Assembly: GCA_003255025.1 (NCBI GenBank)
Contig: QANY01005643.1
Location: 270,259-334,258, forward strand
Length of the DNA: 64,000 nt
Reading direction: 5' to 3'
Source of the DNA: Datisca glomerata
Lineage: Eukaryota; Streptophyta; Magnoliopsida; Cucurbitales; Datiscaceae
Under the pieces are notes generated by a model. It saw only the letters and a list, made by a program, of their open reading frames with translations. It was not told the origin of the DNA and made no database searches. Both the position numbers and the translations under genes were made by a program. Below, one piece after another: positions 30,364 through 40,494 of this stretch (positions are counted from its first letter, which is position 1; every line of letters begins with the position of its first letter).

Positions 30364-31860
30364 CCAAAAACCTATTAAGAAGCCCAACTCGACCCCAAAT
30401 GAAGAAAGGCGATGAATGAAGAACTTCTAGTTTTGGAAAAGAATGAAACTTAGGACATAATCCCACTACTCAACGGGAAGAAACCTGTAGTATGTAAATG
30501 GGTCTACAAGACCAAATACAACAGCAACGGCACTATCGAAAGATATAAAGCCCGACTAGTTGCCAATGGCTTTACTCAGACATATGGAGTGGATTACCAG
30601 GAGACGTTCGATCCAGTGGAAAAAATGAACACAATCCGAGTGTTACTATCCGTTGGGAACTATATCAAATGGATGTAAAAAATGTATTCCTCCAAAGAAA
30701 TCTGGAAGAAGAAGTATATATGTCTCTGCCTCTAGGACACGAGAAAGCAACGCACCCATCTCTGGTATGTAGATTAAAGAAGGCTATCTACGGCCTGAAA
30801 CAGGCACCACGGGCATGGTATGAAAAATTAAGCTTGTCTCTTTTAAAAATTAACTTTGTCAAAAGCTCGGCTGACTCATCTATGTTCGTCAACACACGAA
30901 CAACTCCACCACCATCATTTTAGTCTACGTAGATGACATTATCATCATCAGAAATAACCACAATGAAATATGGAGTGTTCAACAATTTCTAAAAGGAGAG
31001 TTTGATATTAAAGATCTAGGAAAACTGAAGTACTTCCTAGGGATAAAAATAGCTCACTCGAAAAAGGGATTGTTTCTGTCTCAAAGATAATATATCTTAG
31101 ACTTGTTAAAAGAAACAGGCATGATAGGGGAAAAACCTGCTAGCACACCAATGGAAACCAACATGAAAATAGGACTGAATGATAGCAAACCAATAATTGA
31201 TATAGGCCAATATCAGAGACTAGTAGGAAAACTAATTTATCTAATGGTTACAAGACCAGATATCACTTTTGCAGCTAACGTTATCAGTCAATTCATGCAC
31301 GCACCCTGTACAAATCACCAGGCAGCCGTAGAAAGGATACTCGGATACCTTAAAGGAACACCCGATCAAGGGATATGGATTAAGAGACCCGGGGCAAACT
31401 CCGTAGTTAGATACACTGATGTAGACTTGGCAGGTAGTTATGATAGAAAATCTACAACTGGCTTATGTGTCTTTGTAGGTGGAAATCTAGTAACTTGGAA
31501 GAGCAAGAAACAAACTGTTGTAGCAAGGTCAAGTGCAGAGGCAGAATACAGAGCCATGGCCTCCACTGCTAGTGAACTCACATGGATTAGACATCTCCTT
31601 CAAGACATGAAGGTCGAGATAAGAAAACCGATAGAGATGCACTGTGACAATCAAGCAGCACGTCATATTGCAATGAACCCCGTTTTCCGCGAGAGAACCA
31701 AACACATTGAAGTGGACTGTCACTTCATAAGAGAGAAAGTACAGTCGGGAGAAATCGCCATTCCCTTTATACGTAGTGAAGACTAGCTAGCCGACATCTT
31801 CACCAAAGCCCTTGACAAAAATAACCTCCAAAGAATACTTAACAAGTTAGGCTCGATCAA
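30364..31860 (+). pseudogene. Copia reverse transcriptase and RNase H
   Basis: The Copia RT blocks are present: V-C-K-W-V-Y-K-T-K near 30495, R-Y-K-A-R-L-V-A, V-D-Y-Q-E-T-F, A-I-Y-G-L-K-Q-A-P-R-A-W-Y near 30783, and the intact catalytic Y-V-D-D near 30928. RNase H follows, with T-D-V-D-L-A-G, S-S-A-E-A-E-Y near 31531 and T-K-H-I-E-V-D near 31699. Stops lie near 30450, 30676, 30921, 31088 and 31784, and a frameshift separates 30923 from the YVDD block. The level of decay is light, in line with LTRs that are still similar. Confidence 0.9.
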
Positions 31861-31874
31861 CCTATACGAATCCA

Positions 31875-31887
31875 ACTTGAGGGGGAG
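31875..31887 (+). promoter_or_regulatory. Polypurine tract of the Copia element
   Basis: aacttgagggggag lies directly before the 3' LTR start at 31888, where the plus strand of the element would be primed. Confidence 0.8.
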
Positions 31888-32197
31888 TGTTGAAGAAAGA
31901 GAAGCAAAAGTTGCAGACTCAGAAGAAAATCTTCATCATAGGCAAAAGAGGGAAGCAGAACAGAGACTTTCACCAAACACAATGGGTGTCTAACCATTTC
32001 TGTAAAAAACGATTTCAGGCTTTAAGTAGGCATCCGTTGGAGATCATAGGAGATCATAGGCAACCGTTAGAAGTATTTGTATATATACATCCTTCCTTAT
32101 TGTAAACATGTAGCATTTTTTTCAATAAGAAATCAGAATCAAGAGGCTCATCATCTTTCCTTTTAAGATCAGAAGCAAAAGGTTCATCATTTCTACA
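31888..32197 (+). repeat. 3' LTR of the Copia element
   Basis: It starts TGTTGAAGAAAG and ends TTTCTACA, the same ends as the 5' LTR. Confidence 0.95.
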
Positions 32198-32301
32198 TGT
32201 TTGTATCAAATCTCAAGCGCCCAAAATCAAAGTTGTTGCTGGAGTGCTTAGATAATGCCAAGGCGCTTAAGTGGAGAACAGCTCTCAATTTTCTTTGATA
32301 C
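32198..32301 (+). pseudogene. DC1 gene, end of last exon beyond the Copia insertion
   Basis: Straight after the 3' LTR a frame reads F-V-S-N-L-K-R-P-K-S-K-L-L-L-E-C-L, then A-L-K-W-R-T-A-L, and ends at a TGA near 32299. It continues the coiled-coil tail that is cut at 27622 and resembles the C-terminus of large DC1 proteins. This supports one ancestral gene spanning 24907-32301, minus the transposon. Confidence 0.65.
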
Positions 32302-33460
32302 TGAAGCTTCTGTGTTTTTCTCGTCAACTTTCTCTTGTTTCAATTTCATTATTACATGCCTTTAATGTAGTTCTCATATACATTCCAATGTATGAGTTGA
32401 TGGTGGAGTGCTTGTCAATGTTACTTTAATTTTCAGTACTTAATAATTTTCTTGCTATGGTAATTCTACTCAATGGAAATCTACGTTGAAACTACTCGTC
32501 TACGTACTTCTGCATTTTCATATTCGTCAACTCAATGCTTATTCTTCTGTTTATGTACTTCACTGATAAATGACTAGTTCTGTGCTAGAAATATATCAGA
32601 GGTGTCTTTTTTTCCTTAAATGCTCATTAAACAATTGTTATTTGTAAAAGAATTTCTTAATATATCTAAAAGTAATATTATAAAAACCCAGCGTAAAACT
32701 TATCATTTTTGGAAAAGAAAAAAATACTCTAAAGCTGCTCGAAATGAGTCTCTCACTTTAGTGTACAAAGAAAATATAATATTTATTCATATTTTGAAAA
32801 AAAATGAATTAATTCTTGAAATTCAAATAAGTGTATAAGTAATATCAAATGATTTGAAAGATTGCCGAATATGCTACACTCCAGGATTGCCGGAAATGTT
32901 TCACAGTCAACAAAGGATAGTAGTGTTTGAAGAGATTAACAATAGAAATGGTCTTATTTCATCCTAAGCTTATGTATGAGCAAAATCCTAACATAAACAA
33001 CCCTGTTAGTTTGTATTTTCCAATCATGCATTTTTTCAAAAATTTAATTCATGACTTGTGCGTTTATTCTTCTCGTTTCTCATTTTTTGCCTAATTTGCT
33101 CTTCTGTCTTTTCTCCAAAGACGCAGGGAAAAGTTTCTAAAAGTTGAACTTTTTCTGTAGCTTTCATAATCGTGGGTAATTATAGGCGATTCTTGACGTG
33201 TATCATTTTAGGTAAACGTTATTTCTTTATTTGAAGTTTATATAGTTTCATATATTAACGCAATAATGATTAATGTCTTCGTATTCGTTCACAACGTCAA
33301 AACTTAGTGATTAAGGAGAGTCTATCTACCAACATAGGAGAGTCTACGAAGTCGAACCCAAATTCGGAGGAAAACATAGAATTGGAAGGTGTGTGTGTTT
33401 TATAATTTCATTAGAACTATCTCAATGCTCATAGGAAATATAAGTATTTTGATTATGTAA
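32302..33460. other. Non-coding stretch, DC1 3' flank
   Basis: No gene was recognised. A short block near 32352-32386 (atgcctttaatgtagttctc) resembles the DC1 intron at about 26670-26695, hinting at an internal duplication. The 72-residue ORF at 32620 is lysine-rich and unsupported. Confidence 0.45.
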
Positions 33461-34815
33461 ATATAGATGAAGTTTCTATACCAAAGAGGCGTGAGAAGAC
33501 GCTTAAGAAAGAATATGGAATTTGCATGAGAGAGAAAAAAAGTGTGAAGTTTACAAGTTTCTTGGGTACTCTTGAGAAAAGATACACACTTTTGTCATCT
33601 CACTTTAAGGATTTGAGAAAAATGCCAAAATCTTATATGTACGAAGTTTGGGAAATTACTAAAGTATTTTCTTATTGGTTTCTTAGTTTGTCATGAACTA
33701 TTACTTGGTCATAATACTAACTTTTTATGATAAATTTGGTAGTCCAAATATGATGTAGATGATGTTGCTTACAAGACTATGATGAATAAGCTCAATAAGC
33801 AATGGAGAGTATGGGGTAAAATATACAGTCGTCAAAGAATGTCTACCACATAAGCATCCTCGAATGTAGAGGGATTCATGGACAACTCTTGTTACTTTTC
33901 ATACTCTCCAAAAGGAATGGTAATAGCTATATTATTATTCATTAGATACCAAATTTATGTTAACTATGAATTGAGTTATGACATTTGTCTTTTTCTATGA
34001 TATAAATGTGGTACCACCAATAAGGCAAACCGAAGTGAACAAAAAACGTTGCATACATGTGGTCGGACAAGTATAGCGTAAATATCTCATCAAACGGTAA
34101 CTAATATTTATTTATATTTAACAAGGTTGGCTTAGATTACAATCTAAATGTGTATTCATTATTTTTGTATGGGAAAAAGAGACTGGAAAAGAATCTAGTC
34201 GTGTAGAAATAATTTCAATCATTCATAAGCATAAAAATGAGACTTTTGTTGATCCAGAATTTGAAGTTGCGGCTATAAGTAACTATCACATTAAAGTTCC
34301 CCAAGATGATTGTTTGAATTAATTAAAGTTCATTATTACATTAAAGTCCTTGACGATTATTGTTTAAATTAATTAAATTGCTTATTACATTAAAGCTATC
34401 ACATGAAGTATAATTCTAATGACTGTAATTTATGTTTTTCATTATAAAAATCTATATACGAGGGTATCGCTAAACTAATCCTTCTGAAGATGTTGTCTCA
34501 ACGAACGTTATTTTTTCACAAGTAATGAGAAAGGAGCATCCCAGACGTGTACGAGGGCTTGGATTACACCCTACCCCATCAAAGTTGTTTCCACATTCCT
34601 CAAGTGGATGTTGTGGTGGTGCTTCTAACTCTCGACTGGCCGGAAAAAACACACAGTTACAGTTGAGAGTCCTTGAATTGGAGTCTAACCAGACAAAGAT
34701 AGCATCTCAAGTAACATTATTGTTTGGGAAACTTAACAAGCTAAAAAGTGTACATCAAGAAAAGAACTCTGATTCAAGGATGCTAGAAGGTAAAATAAAA
34801 TACTTTATTTTTCCT
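33461..34815 (+). pseudogene. En/Spm-type transposase-associated protein remnant
   Basis: Exon-like blocks on the plus strand resemble plant Ptta/En/Spm (Transposase_24) proteins: a basic region near 33520-33660, K-Y-D-V-D-D-V-A-Y near 33743 with N-K-Q-W-R-V-W at about 33799, E-S-S-R-V-E near 34190, and R-K-E-H-P-R-R-V-R-G-L-G-L near 34527, followed by T-P-S-K-L-F. The H-P-x-R-V-R-G-L-G-x-x-P-T-P-S-K-L-F block is the most diagnostic. A leucine-rich coiled coil (34650-34780) ends it. The pieces are split by introns or frameshifts. Confidence 0.7.
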
Positions 34816-35542
34816 TAAGCTTTGTTTGTTTATAATTCACTTCTTAAATAGTTTTATCTCTTTTTATTGTCAGAAATTTGAAAAGTCATGATATTGTTAG
34901 CTTTGTTTATGCATTTTAAAAGTTCAGTCTTTTTTGTTCACTTATCTTGTAATGGTATATTGGATATAGCATTTGTACTAGTCAACTTCATTAATGTTTC
35001 TTTTTATGTTTAATTGTTGTGACTGTAGTGGAAAATTGATGAAATAATGGATGTTCTATTAATTGATAATTAGTTAATGTTGTCTGGATGTTCTAGATGT
35101 AAGAATGTATTGGAAATTATATTTGCAGGTAAAATTGTGGCATACACACAAAAACATGTGCTTACATTTAATACAGCTATAGTAGTTGCATTCTAAACCC
35201 ATTCAAAATCATCCACAAAAGTAAATGAATGTACTTAATCCATTCACAAAACATATGTTCGGCTGTATCCATTAAAAAAATATTGACAGTCATTCACAAA
35301 ATATAACCCTTGAACATGGTATGTCATTGTGTTATAGAAGATTGAGAAGCTTGTACACATCATCTCATTACCTACAAAAATATAAAGTAATCAATTAAAA
35401 TCAATAAAAATGAGCAAACCTAATAAATTAATTTCAAGAGTAATAAACGCTTTCTTACAAGCAACTAGTTCTTTCTTGAACCACCATCATTTCTTAGACC
35501 ATCACCGTTGTTTAGAACACCCAAGTTGCTCATGCTTTTTTG
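34816..35542. other. Non-coding stretch
   Basis: AT-rich DNA between two transposase remnants. No ORF of note was seen. Three related words of the type cattcacaaaa (about 35160-35310) repeat loosely. Confidence 0.45.
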
Positions 35543-35745
35543 TTAAAACTTCTTGCTGCATGTTCTTTTATTATGACCCCATTGTTTATAATTTGCACAT
35601 TTAAGTCCTCTATCTTTATCTGAAGTTCTATTTGGGTTAGATGCCTCTCCTTCTTCTTTATTTCTCTTTTTCTTGGGTCCTCCAAGTTGTTTTCTTGTCT
35701 TTAAGAGAATCATTGGCTCTTTGCTTGTATTTACCCACTGCTCAG
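35543..35745 (-). pseudogene. Mutator-like transposase C-terminal zinc knuckle
   Basis: Read on the minus strand, a basic stretch (G-G-P-K-K-K-R-N-K-E) is followed by L-K-C-A-N-Y-K-Q-W-G-H-N-K-R-T-C and a TAA at 35545-35543. The C-x2-C-x4-GHNKRTC knuckle is the usual end of plant MULE transposases and derived SWIM proteins. Here the second Cys is Tyr. The catalytic domain is missing. Confidence 0.7.
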
Positions 35746-35829
35746 GATTTCGAATGGGTTTATGACCAGAGTTTTTTGTGTGAGCAGTGGGGAGTCAATT
35801 TTGTATGTGTATTTAGCAGCCCGAAAATG

Positions 35830-36250
35830 TAAGCACATGTTATTTTCCTCCTGCACCAGCAGTCATTCACTTTTTTATATTATTGACGGTTAAAACCTCT
35901 AGTCATAGTTAAATTTTCACTTAACTGGCAGTCAATAACTGCCAATGCAGGAGGAAAATAACTTTTCCGGGCGATTAAATTACCGCCAGAAAAGAAAAAA
36001 ATAACAATGGTGGATAAAAACCACCGGTAAAGATAACTTTGTTACCTTTCCGGTGGTTTTATCTTCGGTGGTTCTCAATCATCAGGGTAGACAATTCGGC
36101 GGTTCCTTTGCCTGCAGCCATCCGCCGTTATAGCTTTTCCTCGGGGGTGAGATTATCAGCGATTTTGAAACGACTGAAATGTTTTTCCCAGTACTTGAAA
36201 CCGCCGGCGTAGGTGAAAAAATCACCGAAAAATATGAATTTCCTGTAGTG
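35830..36250 (-). mobile_element. CACTA-type element segment rich in inverted repeats
   Basis: Read on the minus strand from 36250 it starts CACTACAGGAAATTC, a CACTA-type end. Inside, gttattttcctcctgca (35839-35855) pairs perfectly with 35946-35962, and a second near-palindrome (accaccgg to ccggtggt) lies at 36021-36058. The segment is GC-richer than its flanks. No transposase was seen and the left end was not found. Confidence 0.55.
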
Positions 36251-37595
36251 AAAAACATTGACAAGAGATGTTCCAAACAAAAATTAAGTTAAAAACAAAT
36301 TAAATTTACTTGGCCTGCAGAGTTCAACTTGTTGGATTTTTTTTTACCTACCGAATATTTGAGCATTTGTCAATATTATTCCTTGATGTAACTTTGTACT
36401 CGATAACACTAAGAGAAAATAGTGATAGACAAAATCCGGAAATTATAGCCAAATACATAATGTATATGAGTTTATTTTCAGAAATATGAAGTGTATTCTT
36501 CAATTTCCAACATGTCAAGCATTAAATAAGCTGGAAATGTCAAACTTTTCATCTTCCCTAAGCTTATTCATTTCTTAATTAATAAATAGAGTCTTCACAT
36601 ATTACATCTTATTTTCCTACTGTATGGTTGACTACAATTAATATTTTCTCTGATGTAGAAAGGAAAATAAGAATTAATGATAAATATTTGTCATATTTTA
36701 ATTAATATTTAATTTTTAGTTTATGGTTTCATGATTTTATTTATTTGTTTAGTTTAGTTTTAAGGGTTTCATACATAAAATAAGTACACATTATTAGTGT
36801 ATACTAGTAAATAGCACGTGCAACGGATGTGTTGAAATAACCGACATAAAAAATATGTGTGAAAATATATGTGAGATGACACAAAATTGTTTGATCATCA
36901 TCTGTCAAATACTAAGATTTCAAGCTATTAAAGACAGAGAGTGTTTTTTTGTTAAAAGTTTTATGTTGTCAAATAAATTTAATAACTTTTTTAGTCAATA
37001 TCTTGGTTTGTCATGTTCATAGGTCCTACAATTTAGTTGCTAATCATCCGTAATAGCTAGTATCTATTTCATTCTTTGTCGTATTTGGTTTAATGTGATT
37101 CCCTATATTTTGATCGGGTACTTATTGACTCTTCTTAGCTAGTTTTCTTGTTATTGATTTGTTGTTGGGTTTTATTCCTTTGAATAAAACTAATATGCCT
37201 CCTAATTTTCTACAAGTCATATATTTTAATGATTGAGATGGTAAATATGATTGCAATACCAAGAGACTTATTAATTTGAAATTCAATAATAGTGAGGGTA
37301 ATTTGTGTAAAAAACTGTGTCAAAATTATAGATAATTTTGGAGTTGGTTTTAAGACATTTTCATTAAGGTCTTTAGACCTAACCTTTAATTAGGGCTACT
37401 AATGTGTGATCTGATTTTCGTTCTTGATTAATAAAATTTTTAGAGTTTTTCTTTAACCATTTCTCAAACTTGTGTGCGAATTAATGAAACTATGATGCAA
37501 CCTCTCTAGTACTTGGCGCAAATCAACATATTGGTAGAAGATTGTGATTTATTTCCGTTTGAGTTTATTTTTATAGAAGCTTCCACTATATCAGT
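36251..37595. other. Non-coding stretch, probably including a Gypsy LTR
   Basis: No ORF was supported. The right part (perhaps from about 36700) is likely to be an LTR, because a primer site and gag start follow at 37596, but its left end is not visible. The region near 36803 (ctag, then agcacgtgcaac) could be an inverted Helitron end. Confidence 0.4.
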
Positions 37596-37985
37596 TGGTA
37601 TCAAAGATGTGTTCATTCCTGATAGCATGCCATCAAGGACCCGCACAACCAACAAGGTTCTCATAGAAGAAGCCTATGAACTCGACCATGTGATGCAATC
37701 GGACAATATATGTCGATAATTAACAACACAGTTTGCTGCATCTTTGGCAAACCAAGATCAACGTTGAAATCATAATTGTCATGACTCAGATAATTATTAT
37801 AGTGGGAATGACGACATTGATTATGAACTCAGTGATGATGAAATAGGGTCCCCGTGCAAGACAATAGGAGGCAGTGGGAGACTAAAATGTGTATTGAGGT
37901 TTTCTAAGTTCATGGAAGTCTTCAACTATAAAAGTTTCTTGATTCAATGTGAATGGGAGGTTACTTGAATTGGATTAGTATTCTT
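37596..37985 (+). pseudogene. Gypsy primer site and gag start
   Basis: tggtatcaaag (37596-37606) resembles a tRNA-Met primer site. A gag-like ATG at 37627 opens M-P-S-R-T-R-T-T-N. The frame then has a TAA at 37717, L-T-T-Q-F-A-A-S-L, an acidic region and, in a shifted frame near 37869, N-R-R-Q-W-E-T-K-M and F-L-D-S-M. This order fits chromovirus-type Gypsy gag N-termini. Nothing of the element remains beyond about 37985. Confidence 0.6.
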
Positions 37986-38636
37986 CACCCTAAGATTACA
38001 TATTACTTGGCTTACTGATAAGCTAACCCTATATTCATGATTAAGGATGGAGATCGCTTGATTATCCTAGTCACACTTTTTATGTAAATTCATTTAAAAA
38101 TGTTAAGTTCTTAAACGTGCTCGAAATTGAATATGCTTCATATGAGTTGAAAATGTCTAACCCTAATCACATTTATAAAATTTAATTAATATTGATCATG
38201 CTTTAACCAAAACTTGCTTAACTCTAAGCATGCTTCTTCTTAACCTAGGGTTACTTTAATCCTAGATTATATCCATATGATTAAACATGCTTGGTGATGT
38301 CCCCAAATTTAGGCCTACATGCCCTCCACCGTCCAACGCAATTTTGGTAGCATGACAGCAGTTCTAAGATGTTTGCCCTAGCTGGTCCAGCCTATTGATG
38401 TTCTAGGCCTTTGGTTATGGATTCTCGAAAGGTTGGATGCTTAAAAGGATGCTTGAATGGCTCTTGAATGTTTCTTTAAGGTTTCTTGAAATGCTGAAAT
38501 ATTTTTTGTTCTTCTTCAGTAATTTTGGAGGTTCAATATTCAATGTTTACTTGGAAAAGTCACCCTTGTCCTTGGATTATTTATGTTCTATCTTCAAGCC
38601 GGTCTTTTTGTACTTGAAGGCCTTGAGAACTCTCTA
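37986..38636. other. Non-coding stretch
   Basis: No conserved coding sequence was seen. The region is less AT-rich near 38290-38400 and runs into a CT microsatellite. Confidence 0.45.
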
Positions 38637-38815
38637 AATGCTCTTCTCTCTCTCACTCTCTCTTTTAATCTCTCTCTCTCTCTCTCACTCTCTCTCTCTC
38701 TCACTCTCTCTCTCTCACTCTCTCTCTCTCTCACTCTCTCTCTCTCTCTCACTCTNNNNNNNNNNNNNNNNNNNNNNNNNNNNNNNNNNNNNNNNNNNNN
38801 NNNNNNTCTCTCTTT

Positions 38816-38858
<43 letters not shown>

Positions 38859-38905
38859 TCTCTCTCTCTCACACACACGCACGCACACATACACACACAT
38901 TAATG
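38637..38905. repeat. CT/AC microsatellite with an assembly gap
   Basis: Long runs of tctctc with interspersed actctc and ttttaatctc units end in an acacac tract. Positions 38756-38806 are N, so the true length of the repeat is unknown. Serine/leucine-repeat ORFs here are artefacts. Confidence 0.95.
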
Positions 38906-39252
38906 CTCTCCAATCTTACTAGAAACTCTGAATTTTATCGAATCGAAGGGGTACAATCTTTCGTCATTTTCTCTCCCTTTACAATGAAGAATATTGCCTC
39001 TACTTATAGGAAAACATTTGGACTTCCATTTAAATGAATTTATAACGAAAAAGATTTTTACGTCATGTAGGAGCCAATGAGATGATGCCAAGTTACTCGC
39101 TTATAGGGATATACCTCGCTCGCACAAGTAGGTGTGCACGTGCACCCTCTAATTGACGTCTCACCTTTTAGAAGGGATATCATGTGTGGACCTACGTCCC
39201 AATGAACTTTGCCATCATTCACACATAGAGAAACTTCTAGAATCTTGTGACG
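38906..39252. other. Short unique stretch before the Gypsy LTR
   Basis: No gene was seen. A GC-richer patch near 39110-39190 may belong to the U3 region of the following LTR if that LTR starts further left than I place it. Confidence 0.4.
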
Positions 39253-40366
39253 TGTGATTAGTGTATTTTACACTGATATTTTGGATAATTTTAACATTAT
39301 TTTTGAGAAAATCGCAAAAAGAATGGAACTGGGCAGGAGGGCCAGCGTCGCCACGCTGGCAGTACAAAATGCCAGCGCCGCGACACTGACTTCCCAGCGT
39401 CGTGACGCTGAAATGACATATAGGCAGACAGAACGCCATCACCGTGACGCTGGCTTCTAGGATCGCGACGTTGGCGGAGGATTAATGTTTTTTTCCCAAT
39501 TTTTATTCTGTATTCACCCTTTTCAAACCCTAGTGTATAAATAGAATATCTTAGAGTTTTAGAAGGGGTTTTTGGTTTTCTGAACATGGGAGGTAAAGGA
39601 GAAGGCCTTTGGAGAGGAGAACAATAAGATTGAACACGGAAATGATTCTCAACTTCAACTTCAAATATCAGTAGAATATTTTCTTATTTTCTTATGTTCT
39701 AATTTTTTTATCTAGGGCTACGATGCAGCCAAACCATGGTTGTTCATAATTTTTTATTTTTAATTCAATTGATGTTTATTCAGTATTATTGAGTGTTATA
39801 ATCCGTTATTAATGCTTGTGATTGTCTGACCAACTATTGCATGATTTTAGATTTAATTCTGAGACTGAAAAACGATGATTGAATATGCTCTTTGTTTATA
39901 ACACTATTAGAATTTCATAAGTTAGAGATAATTATAAATCTAGTGCGGCAACTATAATTTCTTGTGATTAATGAATTTCATTATATTGAATCTTGACAGA
40001 GATGTATGATTCATATTTTTTATTCATTATCATCAATGCTTAAGAAAGATACATAATTATATTTGAGAAATTCGCTATCAATGTTCTGAATAAACATTAA
40101 TTGATTGTGAATTAGAATTTAGAGCATGTTTGGTTTGGTGAAATTGAACACTCTAGAGCTTTTAACTATTCAGATTTTATCTTTATCAAATATGTATCAT
40201 TTTAGTTTAATTAAAATCCTAACTTTTCTTCATTCTCAATTAGAATTAAGGTTTAGTTAATTTCAATTATTAATATCAATCAATCATATGGACGATACTC
40301 TATTTTTATAAAAATTTATTACTTGACGATGATAGTGTACACTTGCACTATTAAAAATTCACAACA
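39253..40366 (+). repeat. 5' LTR of the Athila-like element
   Basis: It probably starts TGTGATTAGTG at 39253 and ends near aacaaca at 40366. It has a TATA-type gtataaata at 39533. The right 390 bases recur at 43946-44338. The left end is provisional because the 3' LTR lacks that part. The U3 part holds five palindromic units (listed separately). Confidence 0.7.
39341..39475. repeat. Five GC-rich palindromic units in the LTR U3
   Basis: Units of about 20 bases at 39341, 39371, 39393, 39435 and 39456 are variants of gccagcgtcgcgacgctggc. The first is a perfect 8-bp-arm hairpin (gccagcgt, cgcc, acgctggc). They stand out in otherwise AT-rich DNA and are rich in CpG. Confidence 0.85.
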
Positions 40367-40372
40367 ATTTTT

Positions 40373-40390
40373 TGGCGCCATTGCCAGGGA
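40373..40390 (+). promoter_or_regulatory. Primer-binding site of the Athila-like element
   Basis: tggcgccattgccaggga follows the LTR end and is typical of plant Gypsy primer sites with a tggcgcc start. Confidence 0.75.
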
Positions 40391-40494
40391 TTGATTTTAT
40401 TTATTAATATTGGAATTACATATCTTGATTTTTACTTTGAGTCTTATTTTTTTATTTATGGTTGCTTATTTTTTTTTGAATTTTTAGGCGTTCT

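Larger units (their letters stand above)
27623..32197 (+). mobile_element. Ty1/Copia retrotransposon, nearly complete
   Basis: The element of about 4.6 kb has two LTRs, a tRNA-Met primer site, gag, protease, integrase, RT, RNase H and a polypurine tract, in the Copia order (integrase before RT). It lies in the last exon of the DC1 gene in the same orientation. Flanking bases (gattt left, tgttt right) do not form a clean target duplication. All frames have stops, so it is non-autonomous. Confidence 0.95.

Noticed and set aside
32620..32838. 72-residue plus-strand ORF
   Set aside because: Lys/Ile-rich AT-biased sequence with no conserved motif.
38583..38922. Ser/Leu-repeat and Arg/Glu-repeat ORFs
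   Set aside because: Translations of the CT microsatellite through a run of N.
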